Shown one piece after another: positions 49,938 to 58,567 of a DNA stretch of 64,000 nucleotides. A program made the position numbers and the translations under genes. The notes under the pieces were generated by a model. It made no database searches. It saw nothing but the letters and a program-made list of their open reading frames with translations, and was not told where the DNA came from. Position 1 is the stretch's first letter; the number at the start of each line of letters is the position of its first letter. The DNA lies in contig JAEZUG010000018.1 of the NCBI GenBank assembly GCA_023421135.1, forward strand, positions 1 to 64,000, written 5' to 3'. Source of the DNA: Candidatus Cloacimonadota bacterium. Lineage in GTDB: Bacteria; Cloacimonadota; Cloacimonadia; Cloacimonadales; Cloacimonadaceae.

Positions 49938-52910
49938 ATGGTGAAGAATGTTTGGATGCTAATGCTGGGACTCATACTGGCTTCAGGCCTTAGAGCAATA
50001 CAAGCAGAAGCCCGGCAGTTACAAGTCTATCCTCATAATATCCACTGTGACATCGTGCTGAATATTGACAGGAGTTACCAGGACTTTAGCTTCAGCATAA
50101 ACCCTACTCCGCTACTAAGAACCTATTACGATTATATGATTGGCAGCTACAACGGTAACCCTCTGCAATTAGTACCAACAAATAACGGAACCTTATACTT
50201 GATGACATATCATGGTTCCAGACAACCCACGTCAAACAGGAGAGTATTCTGTTCAAGAATTGAAACAGATTCCCAGATCTATACAGGCGAGATGACAGAG
50301 CTCACCAATGCAGAAGGATTCCCCGGCCTGTCCATCGATCCTGTCCTTGGAACTCCGCATTATGCCATGCAAGTAAATTATGACGGAGATCCCTACCAAG
50401 AAGTCATGTATGTCTCTGAAGAAATGCTCTTCGGCAGTTATGAAGACTTCTTCTTCAATCAACTACTAGTCAACAATCCCATCACCATTACCAGCGGATC
50501 GACAACAACAACAGATAATACATTCCTGTGGCCGATAGTCACTACCGGTCCCTCACCCATTGCAGGTAAACGCAGGGTTTATGTGCTGTGCTCCAATGCA
50601 ACAGGACATGGCTCATCATCCCGTGGAAATCCACTAATAGCCATGGCTGATTTTGACTACGAGGATGTTGAACTTGCAATACCTCTCGTCTGGAACTATG
50701 TCACTCTGCCTGAATTGAATGACTGGAACATTGATCCCATCACACAGAGACAAATGTATCTTACTATCCTTACTGATACTGCAGGAAGCGTTTACTTATG
50801 CGGATATCATGATACAACAATCGGTGATGTTCAGACCCCTGAGATTGACATCATTAGAAGTACAAATTATGGAACCGGAACCTGGACCAGGAACTCATTC
50901 CCCACCAATGTAAGCTCATGGAATCCCCCTGCTGCATTGGGAAGCAACGTTGGTTACTTCACGGATGATTTGAATGTACCCTATGAAGATTCAGAGCTGT
51001 TCTGGACTTTGAAAAATTCTTCCCATTTTAATGCCGTTATGGATTCTGATGGCAACATACATATGCCTGGCTTGTGGGCTCTGACCAACAGCGATGGAGG
51101 CTATTATCCTGCCCTGCAATATGTAAAAGAATTTGTGTATAGGCCATCCAACAATCAATACATCATTAGAGATATATCTCCCAGGAAAGATCTCAATGAC
51201 ACAAACAATGCAAACATGCAGCCCTGGGACATGGAGCCTCCCTTCGGAGAAGTGGATTTCTGGTTAGATGAGAACACTCACTCCATTCCCGGAATGTATT
51301 TGCCCTGGAACTTCCCCTACTATGATGCTACTGCCCACAATGGCGCTATGATGTCCTACTACAACAATATCAAGCTATCAGTCAACCAAGAACAAGGGAT
51401 GATGGCTGCCGTTTGGCAGAACTGCACCGGTGCCTGGCTGGGTCAGTCTCCCTGGACATACACACCGGAAATCCATATAGCTTTATCCTCCGACAACGGC
51501 GCTTCCTGGAGCGAGCCGATCATCCTGAATAACATCGATAATCCCCAACTGGCAGGTATCAAACCAATGTGGGTTTATCCCGCCAATATGATTAAGTATG
51601 TTGGAATGCAGGGTAATAGGAAGGTCGGCAAGATGGGACTAATGTTCCTGGATGATTTCACTTGGGGTGCTAATGCGCTTACTCCACCCGTTCATCCCAA
51701 TAACGACGGTGGACAGGTGATGTTTACTGAGTTGGAGATAGTCTTTCCGGGAGGTGAATATCCTCCTGATCCCTTTGGTGATCCGGTCGGCACACCCAAT
51801 ATGACAATCAATACGGAAGTCAGAGTGAACGGCAATCCTGCCACAGTAAATGATGTCCTGGCCGCTTATGCTATCGTGGAAGGTGTGGCAGAAATTAGAG
51901 GGAAAGCCTGGCTTGTGGATGGGCCAAACCCCAATACCAGAGTCTGCCAACTCCAGTTGCATGTCGAAAACAATGAAGAGCCCATCTACTTCAAGATCTG
52001 GCGCAGCAATTCACAAGAGATCTTTTTCTGCTCTAATATAGTGACGGGGCAGATTGGCGGCAACCTTGGCTCCTGGCCAGATGACATGTACCAGATCAAT
52101 ACCTTGAACGGGAACCAGGTGGCTACCCCTTACTTCAATCTTGGTTCCGCCACTTATCATACAGCTCTATACGTTCAAATCCTATGCTCAACCCCAGGAA
52201 GCTCTATCTACTACACGGTTGATGGAACAGAGCCAAACCCGCAATCGACGCTCTATGAAGACCCAATCTATATACCGCTGGGAAGCAACCTGGTAATAAA
52301 GGCCAAAGCCTACCTGGGAAGCGCTGGTAGTACCACAGCATCTGGAACCTACATCACTATCGGCACTCTGCCTGCACTTACTATCAATCCACCTTCTGGA
52401 ACCTACTTCTTCCCCATCAACGTCTCCTTAAGCTGCCCTATATCAGATGCCCCGATACGTTACACTTTTGATGGAAGCATTCCTACAGAAGACTCACCTC
52501 TATACACAGGAAGTCTTCCTATAGCTTTCAGCATCACTCTTAAGGCCAGAGCTTTCAGGGCTGGTTGGAACCCGGGGCCGATAGCAACAGCGGAATACAT
52601 CCTCCCGGTATCAACCGATCCCGAAACCCCAAGCCCTGCCTTCACCGGCATCCACACCCTTTACCCCAATCCCTTCCGGGAGTCTGTCAATATCCGTCTC
52701 GGCATCAAAGACACAGAGCAGGACTACAGCCTAACGATCTATAACATCCGGGGTGAAGTTGTGTCCCGCCAAGCAGGGCATGGCATTGGCTTCCTGGATC
52801 TGGTTTGGGACGGCAGAGATAGCCACGGACGAAAGGCAGCAGCAGGTATTTACCTTTTGAGATTCCGTAGTGGAGAGACCACTCAGACTCGTAAACTGAT
52901 TCTCAACTAG
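49938..52910 (+). CDS. Secreted protein with chitobiase-type domains and C-terminal sorting domain
   Basis: The protein has 990 residues. A signal peptide (1-23) is followed by a 700-residue region I cannot assign firmly; it contains an Asp-box-like strand (ALSSDNGASWSEPIIL near 515) as in sialidase/BNR propellers. Two chitobiase/hexosaminidase C-terminal-like domains follow (about 728-800, with YTVDGTEPNPQSTLY, and 813-880, with YTFDGSIPTEDSPLY), then a FlgD/T9SS-type sorting domain (LYPNPFRESV, IYNIRGEVV, about 904-990). It is probably a surface glycan-binding or processing protein. Strong ribosome site GGGGAGGA. Confidence 0.75.
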   Translation: MVKNVWMLMLGLILASGLRAIQAEARQLQVYPHNIHCDIVLNIDRSYQDFSFSINPTPLLRTYYDYMIGSYNGNPLQLVPTNNGTLYLMTYHGSRQPTSNRRVFCSRIETDSQIYTGEMTELTNAEGFPGLSIDPVLGTPHYAMQVNYDGDPYQEVMYVSEEMLFGSYEDFFFNQLLVNNPITITSGSTTTTDNTFLWPIVTTGPSPIAGKRRVYVLCSNATGHGSSSRGNPLIAMADFDYEDVELAIPLVWNYVTLPELNDWNIDPITQRQMYLTILTDTAGSVYLCGYHDTTIGDVQTPEIDIIRSTNYGTGTWTRNSFPTNVSSWNPPAALGSNVGYFTDDLNVPYEDSELFWTLKNSSHFNAVMDSDGNIHMPGLWALTNSDGGYYPALQYVKEFVYRPSNNQYIIRDISPRKDLNDTNNANMQPWDMEPPFGEVDFWLDENTHSIPGMYLPWNFPYYDATAHNGAMMSYYNNIKLSVNQEQGMMAAVWQNCTGAWLGQSPWTYTPEIHIALSSDNGASWSEPIILNNIDNPQLAGIKPMWVYPANMIKYVGMQGNRKVGKMGLMFLDDFTWGANALTPPVHPNNDGGQVMFTELEIVFPGGEYPPDPFGDPVGTPNMTINTEVRVNGNPATVNDVLAAYAIVEGVAEIRGKAWLVDGPNPNTRVCQLQLHVENNEEPIYFKIWRSNSQEIFFCSNIVTGQIGGNLGSWPDDMYQINTLNGNQVATPYFNLGSATYHTALYVQILCSTPGSSIYYTVDGTEPNPQSTLYEDPIYIPLGSNLVIKAKAYLGSAGSTTASGTYITIGTLPALTINPPSGTYFFPINVSLSCPISDAPIRYTFDGSIPTEDSPLYTGSLPIAFSITLKARAFRAGWNPGPIATAEYILPVSTDPETPSPAFTGIHTLYPNPFRESVNIRLGIKDTEQDYSLTIYNIRGEVVSRQAGHGIGFLDLVWDGRDSHGRKAAAGIYLLRFRSGETTQTRKLILN

Positions 52911-53245
52911 GGGATATATCATGCTTGCGGTGGTAATCTTCGATTTGCCACATCGACCGCTGTCAGCTCACACACTATGCAGTTGGGCTGTGATTAGGTT
53001 TGTAAATGTCCCAGATTTCGCCCTGATTCGACTCAGTATTCATAAAGTACTATAGAATAAGCTTTTCTTTAGCTTTCGCTAATGTATCGCTAAAGGATCG
53101 CTAAGGAATCGTTAATGAAGCCAATAGGCGAGAACTGAGGAAGAGCTTGACAGCCTGATGCCTATCAGTTAGTTAGCAAGCTTATTAGTTTCGGGATAAT
53201 GCCCGATGCCTAAACACATGACAGGAAATTTTTTTGGGAGGATTT
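52911..53245. other. Non-coding gap with four short 11-nt repeats
   Basis: Between two secreted-protein genes. At about 53076-53120 four imperfect units of ATCGCTAAAGG/TCGCTAATGTA type follow each other. No gene or clear terminator is visible; the T-run at 53229-53235 sits just before the next ribosome site. Confidence 0.5.
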
Positions 53246-56200
53246 ATGAAGCAGTTTGCCCTTATTATGATGTTGTGCCTGGCTCTGCAATACGTGAATG
53301 GAGTCACCAGATCGGTGGGTAACCCGGATCGGAACCTGATTCAGGTAACCGTCGGCAGCGGTGATGAGCTAGCCCCAATACCCGTGCATCTGTTTTATCG
53401 CACTTCTCTGTTTGAGAGAATCTTTCTTTCCGAAGAAATCAATGCCGCCGGAAGCATTACTCAATTAGTCTTTTACAATAGCTTTGCAAACGATATCCTG
53501 GATACTCCCACCATGATTTGGCTGGGCGAGTGTCTGGAAAATGATCTCACAGGTGGCTGGATTCCTTCCTCAAGGCTGAATCTTGTCTTTGACGGTCTGG
53601 TGAACTATCCGCTCGGGCAAAACACGATCACCATCAACCTCCAGAATCCTTATCCATATCAGGGTGGGAATCTGGTGCTGCTAGTCTTTAAGCCTTGGCA
53701 GGATGTTTACACTGTAAACAATAACAATTTCCTGGCTGATACTGTGGGAGATAATCGCTCTCTCTTTAGCTATAACCACAATACAAACATCAACCCCAAT
53801 GGTCCTCCTCCCACCGGTGTCACCGGCCAATTCCCCAAAACTACCTTTGTGATTGATACTACTGGAACTGGAAGTCTTTCCGGCTACGTGCGGCAAGGCG
53901 CTACTCCATTGGAAGGAGCTCTGGTTAGCATAGCAGACAGCCCGGTCTATCGCTTCACAGATGAAACCGGAGCATATTCATTCCCCTATCTCCAAGCAGG
54001 GAATTACATTGTTCAGGCGGAAAAGACCGGATATCAAACCTTGATGCAGGCAATTGGGCTATCATCCGGACAAAGCTTAAGTCTGGATTTTAACCTGGAT
54101 GCTTTGCCACAGTACTTCGTGATGGGTCGGGTCGTGGGAAGCGATAATACTGCTCTTGGGATTGCTGGCGCAGAGATGAGGATCGACGGTTATGCCAGTT
54201 TTGAGTGCACAACAGATGATACAGGCAGTTTCTTCCTTCCAGCTATTTATGCCAATCGGTCTTACACTTACACAATCAGTTCTCCCGGCTATCAAACCCT
54301 TAATGGAGCTTTCAATTTGGGAAATACAGATTTGGATATGGGAGATTTGGTCTTGTCGGAAGTGGCTTATGCGCCGCAGAATCTTACTGCCATGGAAGGT
54401 GGAAGTGGAAGCCAGGTGGATCTGAGCTGGGAAGCTCCGATGGAACCGGATTCTGGCTGGTTACACTATGACAATGGGGATAACTATAGCTCCTTTGGTA
54501 CTGGTGGATCGCTTAGTTTTGATGTTGCTTCCCGGTTTCCCGCAGATTCTTTGGCTGCCTATGCCGGTTCTTATCTACAAGCCGTTCGTTACTGGCCTGC
54601 TACAGGAGGGAACTTCGTGGTCAAGGTCTGGCGCGGTGGCAGTGTTGAAGGTCCCGGAGCACTGATAGTTAGCCAACCGGTTGTGCCGGTTCTGAATGCC
54701 TGGAATACTCTGCAGTTGGATTTTCCCGTACTCATCACGGGAACAGAAGAGATCTGGGTGGGGTTTCTCTGCGATGCAACAGGTGTGAATCTGGCTTATG
54801 CCGGTTTCGATGCAGGACCCGCCGTTAATGGCTTTGGCAATATGATTCAATGGCAGGGAAACTGGACTACTCTCCTGGCGGTGAACAGCTATTGTGACTT
54901 TAACTGGAACCTGCAGGCCTACGTTGGTATCACCGCTCCGGACGGCTCTGATCATCTGGTAGCTTTGGGTTCTGATCGAAGAGAAATGCTGGGCTACAGA
55001 GTCTGGAGATTCTTGCAGGGTCAGGAAACTAATGAATCTGCGTGGACAAGTCTCAGTCCTACGGCATTGACTGAACTGAGCTTTGTGGATAATGGCTGGG
55101 AAAGCCTGCCTTCCGGGAACTATGTATGGGCTGTGAAAACGGTTTACAGCGGTGATGTGCTCTCTGAGGCCGCCTTCTCCAATCCTTTGACCAAAGTAAG
55201 CCAGATGGGCAGCATTGCGGGAGTGTTTCGCAGTCAGTCCAATCAAGCCATCGCAGGTGCTACCGTGAGTGCAGGAAGCAACAATACCACAACCAATGCC
55301 GCAGGAATGTATGTGTTAGCTCTACCGGCAGGTACTTATAGTGTTACTGCCTCTGCACCCGGTTACCTCCCCGAAACTATGACTGGAGTAATCGTACAGA
55401 GCGGAGAGGGCACTCCCCTGAACTTCATGCTGGTTTCTGATAGCTATCTGATCTATGCAGATGGTTTTGAAAGCTATCCCGATTTTGCCCTTAGTTTCTC
55501 TCCATGGATACTCGATGATGTTGATTTGAGCCACACTTATGGTATTACCGGCACAACCTGGACCAATATCTATGAGCCCATGGCTTTTATGATCTTTAAC
55601 CCAAGTGCAACAGTGCCTCCATTGATCGATTTTGAACCTTATGAAGGAGATAAATTTGCCGTCTCTATAGCATCGACTACCCCCCCAAACAACGATTGGA
55701 TAATCAGCCCCCTGGTTGAGGCAGGATTTATCAGTTTCTGGGCTCGCTCCTATGTGGCCGACTATGGTTTAGAACGCTTTAAAGTAGGCATATCTACAGG
55801 ATCAGTTATACCTCAAGCCTTTCAAATAATCAGCGGTCCAAATTACCTGGAAGCACCGGTTATGTGGACTCAATTTACCTACCATCTACCCTCTGAGTAC
55901 TATTATCAGAACATCCGGGTAGGCATCCAATGTCTTTCTGATGACGCTTTTATCTTTGCACTGGATGATTTTCATGCTGCCGGAATTACAGCCAATGAAG
56001 AAGATACCAATTCCTCAGCCTTGCTCACCCGGTTACAAAGTATTTACCCCAATCCCTTCAACCCTGAAACCACTATCCGGTACAGCTTGAAGGAAGCAGG
56101 AATGGTCAGCTTTGGTATCTACAATTTGCGGGGACAATTGGTGAGAACCTTGATGGTAGCCCAAAAGCCTGCCGGGAATCACAGTATTGTCTGGAATGGT

Positions 56201-56299
56201 TTGGATAATAGTGGACGTGCTGTATCCAGCGGAATCTATTACTGCAGAATGAGTTCCGGAGACTTTACGAGCAGCCTTAAGATGATCCTGATGAAGTGA
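53246..56299 (+). CDS. Secreted multidomain protein with carboxypeptidase-regulatory-like, FN3 and sorting domains
   Basis: About 1017 residues. After the signal peptide (1-20) comes a beta-rich start (30-200) and two carboxypeptidase-regulatory-like domains (about 209-285, 289-370). A fibronectin type III-like module (from about 375) is split by an inserted domain, a third regulatory-like domain sits at about 655-730, and a cleaved-adhesin/choice-of-anchor-type jelly-roll at about 738-910 (DGFESYPDF and the NDWIISPLV strand). A FlgD/T9SS-type sorting domain ends the chain (IYPNPFNPETTIRYSL, IYNLRGQLVRTL). The ATG at 53246 has GGGAGG; a TTG at 53234 is rejected. No catalytic domain recognised; likely an adhesin or scaffold. 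Confidence 0.78.
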   Translation: MKQFALIMMLCLALQYVNGVTRSVGNPDRNLIQVTVGSGDELAPIPVHLFYRTSLFERIFLSEEINAAGSITQLVFYNSFANDILDTPTMIWLGECLENDLTGGWIPSSRLNLVFDGLVNYPLGQNTITINLQNPYPYQGGNLVLLVFKPWQDVYTVNNNNFLADTVGDNRSLFSYNHNTNINPNGPPPTGVTGQFPKTTFVIDTTGTGSLSGYVRQGATPLEGALVSIADSPVYRFTDETGAYSFPYLQAGNYIVQAEKTGYQTLMQAIGLSSGQSLSLDFNLDALPQYFVMGRVVGSDNTALGIAGAEMRIDGYASFECTTDDTGSFFLPAIYANRSYTYTISSPGYQTLNGAFNLGNTDLDMGDLVLSEVAYAPQNLTAMEGGSGSQVDLSWEAPMEPDSGWLHYDNGDNYSSFGTGGSLSFDVASRFPADSLAAYAGSYLQAVRYWPATGGNFVVKVWRGGSVEGPGALIVSQPVVPVLNAWNTLQLDFPVLITGTEEIWVGFLCDATGVNLAYAGFDAGPAVNGFGNMIQWQGNWTTLLAVNSYCDFNWNLQAYVGITAPDGSDHLVALGSDRREMLGYRVWRFLQGQETNESAWTSLSPTALTELSFVDNGWESLPSGNYVWAVKTVYSGDVLSEAAFSNPLTKVSQMGSIAGVFRSQSNQAIAGATVSAGSNNTTTNAAGMYVLALPAGTYSVTASAPGYLPETMTGVIVQSGEGTPLNFMLVSDSYLIYADGFESYPDFALSFSPWILDDVDLSHTYGITGTTWTNIYEPMAFMIFNPSATVPPLIDFEPYEGDKFAVSIASTTPPNNDWIISPLVEAGFISFWARSYVADYGLERFKVGISTGSVIPQAFQIISGPNYLEAPVMWTQFTYHLPSEYYYQNIRVGIQCLSDDAFIFALDDFHAAGITANEEDTNSSALLTRLQSIYPNPFNPETTIRYSLKEAGMVSFGIYNLRGQLVRTLMVAQKPAGNHSIVWNGLDNSGRAVSSGIYYCRMSSGDFTSSLKMILMK

Positions 56300-56315
56300 T
56301 TGGGGAGTTTTTACC

Positions 56316-56343
56316 TTGACACATAGCCATAATCAGCTATGGG
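56316..56343 (+). promoter_or_regulatory. Candidate promoter of the Ehr-like operon
   Basis: TTGACA (56316-56321), a 16-nt spacer and TATGGG (56338-56343), nine bases before the first ATG. The -35 is perfect and the -10 weak. It implies a very short leader, consistent with the poor ribosome site of the first gene. Confidence 0.4.
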
Positions 56344-56352
56344 TGCTGCATT

Positions 56353-57807
56353 ATGGAAGAATATCATAATCCTTTTTGTTTTAACTTACCTGTTTTACAG
56401 ACTTTTACAGAGTTCAGAGAGAAAATAGTGCAGCTTTCTACCCAAGGAAGCTCTCCTCTGGCTTTTCTTGCCTCTCCGAACTCTGAACTACTCTGCCTGA
56501 TGGGCAAGAGTGGAGATGATCTTGTGCTACTCCGTTCGGAATTCCCCCCTGAGGGCAAGTATCCCTGCTTCAGCAAGGACTACCCAGCTTTCCACATTCT
56601 GGAGCGTGAGCTCTGGGAGGAAACCGGTCTGATCCCGGAGGGGCATCCCTGGCTGAAACCTCTGCGCTATCCCCAAGGATCCACTCGTAGGATCGAAGAT
56701 TATCCTTTTCTAAAGAGCGAATCGCTGTCTCTGCATGAAGTGGGAGTTGGGCCTGTACATGCAGGAGTTATCGAGCCCGGACACTTCAGATTCATCTGCA
56801 AGGGAGAAAGCGTTCTACATCTGGAGATCCAGCTTGGTTATCAGCACAGGAATGTAATGGAACTGATCAGAACGGGGGATATCCGCCATAAGATCTGCCT
56901 GGCAGAAAGCATCGCTGGAGATACAGCCATCGGGCATGGTTTGGCCTACTGTTTGGCAGTGGAAGCAGCTTGCGGCGTGAAAGTGGAGGGTGGTCTTGCT
57001 GCCCTCAGAAACATTGCTTTGGAGCTGGAACGAATCGCTATGCATCTGGCAGATCTCTCAGCTCTCTGCGGAGATGTGGCATTTCAATCCGGCTTGAACT
57101 TCTATGCCGCTCAAAGAACGATTATAATCAATTCCAGTCTCGCCATCTGTGGCAGCCGCTTTGGAAAACGCTGGCTTCAGCCCGGAGGAGTGAACTATGG
57201 GATTGATAAGGATCAGATTACCGTACTTCGGGAGACTTTGAAGAACGCTCAGGCTCAGATAGAGAAGATATCCGCCGCCGTTTTTACAGATTCCGGCGTA
57301 CAGAACCGTTTTGACAGCACCGGTTCCCTAAGTCTTCGTGAAGTGACTGAGCTCAATATGAGCGGAGTTACTGCCAAAGCAGCAGGTCTTGCTATTGATG
57401 CAAGGCAGGATTATCCCTTGCTGGAACAGGCAGAATATGCAGTGCTCACTTGTGAGAACGGAGACGTCCAGGCTCGTGCTTGGCTGAGGCATCTTGAAAT
57501 CCAGCAATCGTTTAACATGATCTACCGAATGCTGGACGGACTTGAAGAAGTGAAGGCATCAAGCAGTCTGGAGCTTCCTGCTCCCCAGGCAGATAGAATC
57601 TGCGTCTCAATCGTGGAAGGCTGGAGAGGCAGGATTGTGCATCTCCTGAGAACTGATCATAATGGTGCCACCCAGAGCTATCGAATCTATGATCCCTCTC
57701 TGCACAATTGGTTTGCTTTGGCTTTGGCGGTTAGAAATGAAGGTATCTCAGATTTCCCGCTCTGTAACAAAAGCTTTGATCTCTCCTACTGCGGACAGGA
57801 TTTGTAA
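56353..57807 (+). CDS. Ehr-type catalytic-like large subunit (NuoC-NuoD/hydrogenase large subunit homologue without Ni ligands)
   Basis: The protein has 484 residues: a NuoC-like N-terminal part (1-130) joined to a NuoD/HycE-like part. The family core is visible (GPVHAGVIEPGHFRF, YQHRNVMELI, LAYCLAVEAACGV, IALELERIAMHLADL). Where real group 4 NiFe hydrogenases have the first CxxC, this protein reads AESIAGDTAIGH, and where they have the second it ends NKSFDLSYCGQDL. Both cysteine pairs that hold nickel are missing. This is the pattern of energy-converting-hydrogenase-related (Ehr) complexes, whose reaction is unknown. First gene of a six-gene operon; the next gene follows by 10 nt. Confidence 0.82.
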   Translation: MEEYHNPFCFNLPVLQTFTEFREKIVQLSTQGSSPLAFLASPNSELLCLMGKSGDDLVLLRSEFPPEGKYPCFSKDYPAFHILERELWEETGLIPEGHPWLKPLRYPQGSTRRIEDYPFLKSESLSLHEVGVGPVHAGVIEPGHFRFICKGESVLHLEIQLGYQHRNVMELIRTGDIRHKICLAESIAGDTAIGHGLAYCLAVEAACGVKVEGGLAALRNIALELERIAMHLADLSALCGDVAFQSGLNFYAAQRTIIINSSLAICGSRFGKRWLQPGGVNYGIDKDQITVLRETLKNAQAQIEKISAAVFTDSGVQNRFDSTGSLSLREVTELNMSGVTAKAAGLAIDARQDYPLLEQAEYAVLTCENGDVQARAWLRHLEIQQSFNMIYRMLDGLEEVKASSSLELPAPQADRICVSIVEGWRGRIVHLLRTDHNGATQSYRIYDPSLHNWFALALAVRNEGISDFPLCNKSFDLSYCGQDL

Positions 57808-57817
57808 AGGATGATGA

Positions 57818-58567
57818 ATGTTTGAACTGATAAAAGCACGGCTCGGTCATGGATATCAGGCAATACCAAATCCGCTTAGGGCATCCATACATCCATCTTT
57901 CCCGGGTCTGCCACGAATCCTCAGGGCTCACGACGGTGATTTCCTAAGTGCCAGTGAGCTCTGCCCCACACATGCTATTACTGACAACTGCCTGGATCTG
58001 GGAAAGTGTAACTTCTGCGGTCTCTGTCAAAGGCAGTTCCCGGAGACTTATCGTTTTGATCCGGAGTTTAGGATGGCTGCAACAAAGCGAGAATCTTTGA
58101 TTCTGAGCTGGCTACCTGAGCAGGGAGCTTCCAGCAAGCCGATATTAAAGACTGATCCACAGTTAGCCAAGCTGTTTGGAAGGTCATTTGCGCTCCGTAA
58201 CGTCTCTGCCGCAGGATGCAATGCCTGTGAACTGGAACTGGGAGCGAGCTCCAATGTGAATTTTGATATGGGACGTTATGGTCTGGAAGTGGTGGCATCT
58301 CCGCGCCATGCCGATGCTCTGATAGTCACAGGACCAATCTCGCAGAATATGGCCTTTGCTCTCAAGGAAACCTGGGCTGCCATCCCAGAACCCAAAGCGC
58401 TTATCCTCTGCGGCTGCTGCGCCATCAGTGGAGGAGTGTTTGCGGGTAGTAACGCTTTGGATAGAAGCTTCCTGGATACGGTGAAGCCATCTCTGTATAT
58501 CCCGGGATGTCCGGCTCATCCGCTCAGTATTATCCATGGACTTAATGCTCTGATTGGGAGGCTCTGA
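57818..58567 (+). CDS. Ehr-type small subunit: half-ferredoxin fused to NuoB-like [4Fe-4S] protein
   Basis: The protein has 249 residues. About 1-85 resemble a two-cluster ferredoxin of which only one cluster remains: ELCPTHAI gives one ligand and CNFCGLC three more, while the first CxxCxxC is gone and the last Cys-Pro reads Phe-Pro (RQFP). About 100-249 is NuoB/HycG-like with GCNACELEL, LILCGCCAISGG and IPGCPAHP, enough for the N2-type cluster that faces the large subunit. It would pass electrons from ferredoxin toward the large subunit. The stop overlaps the next start as TGATG. Confidence 0.85.
   Translation: MFELIKARLGHGYQAIPNPLRASIHPSFPGLPRILRAHDGDFLSASELCPTHAITDNCLDLGKCNFCGLCQRQFPETYRFDPEFRMAATKRESLILSWLPEQGASSKPILKTDPQLAKLFGRSFALRNVSAAGCNACELELGASSNVNFDMGRYGLEVVASPRHADALIVTGPISQNMAFALKETWAAIPEPKALILCGCCAISGGVFAGSNALDRSFLDTVKPSLYIPGCPAHPLSIIHGLNALIGRL

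Noticed and set aside
56353..57807. NiFe hydrogenase large subunit
   Set aside because: Neither Ni-binding CxxC pair is present, so an active hydrogenase is not supported; called Ehr-type instead.
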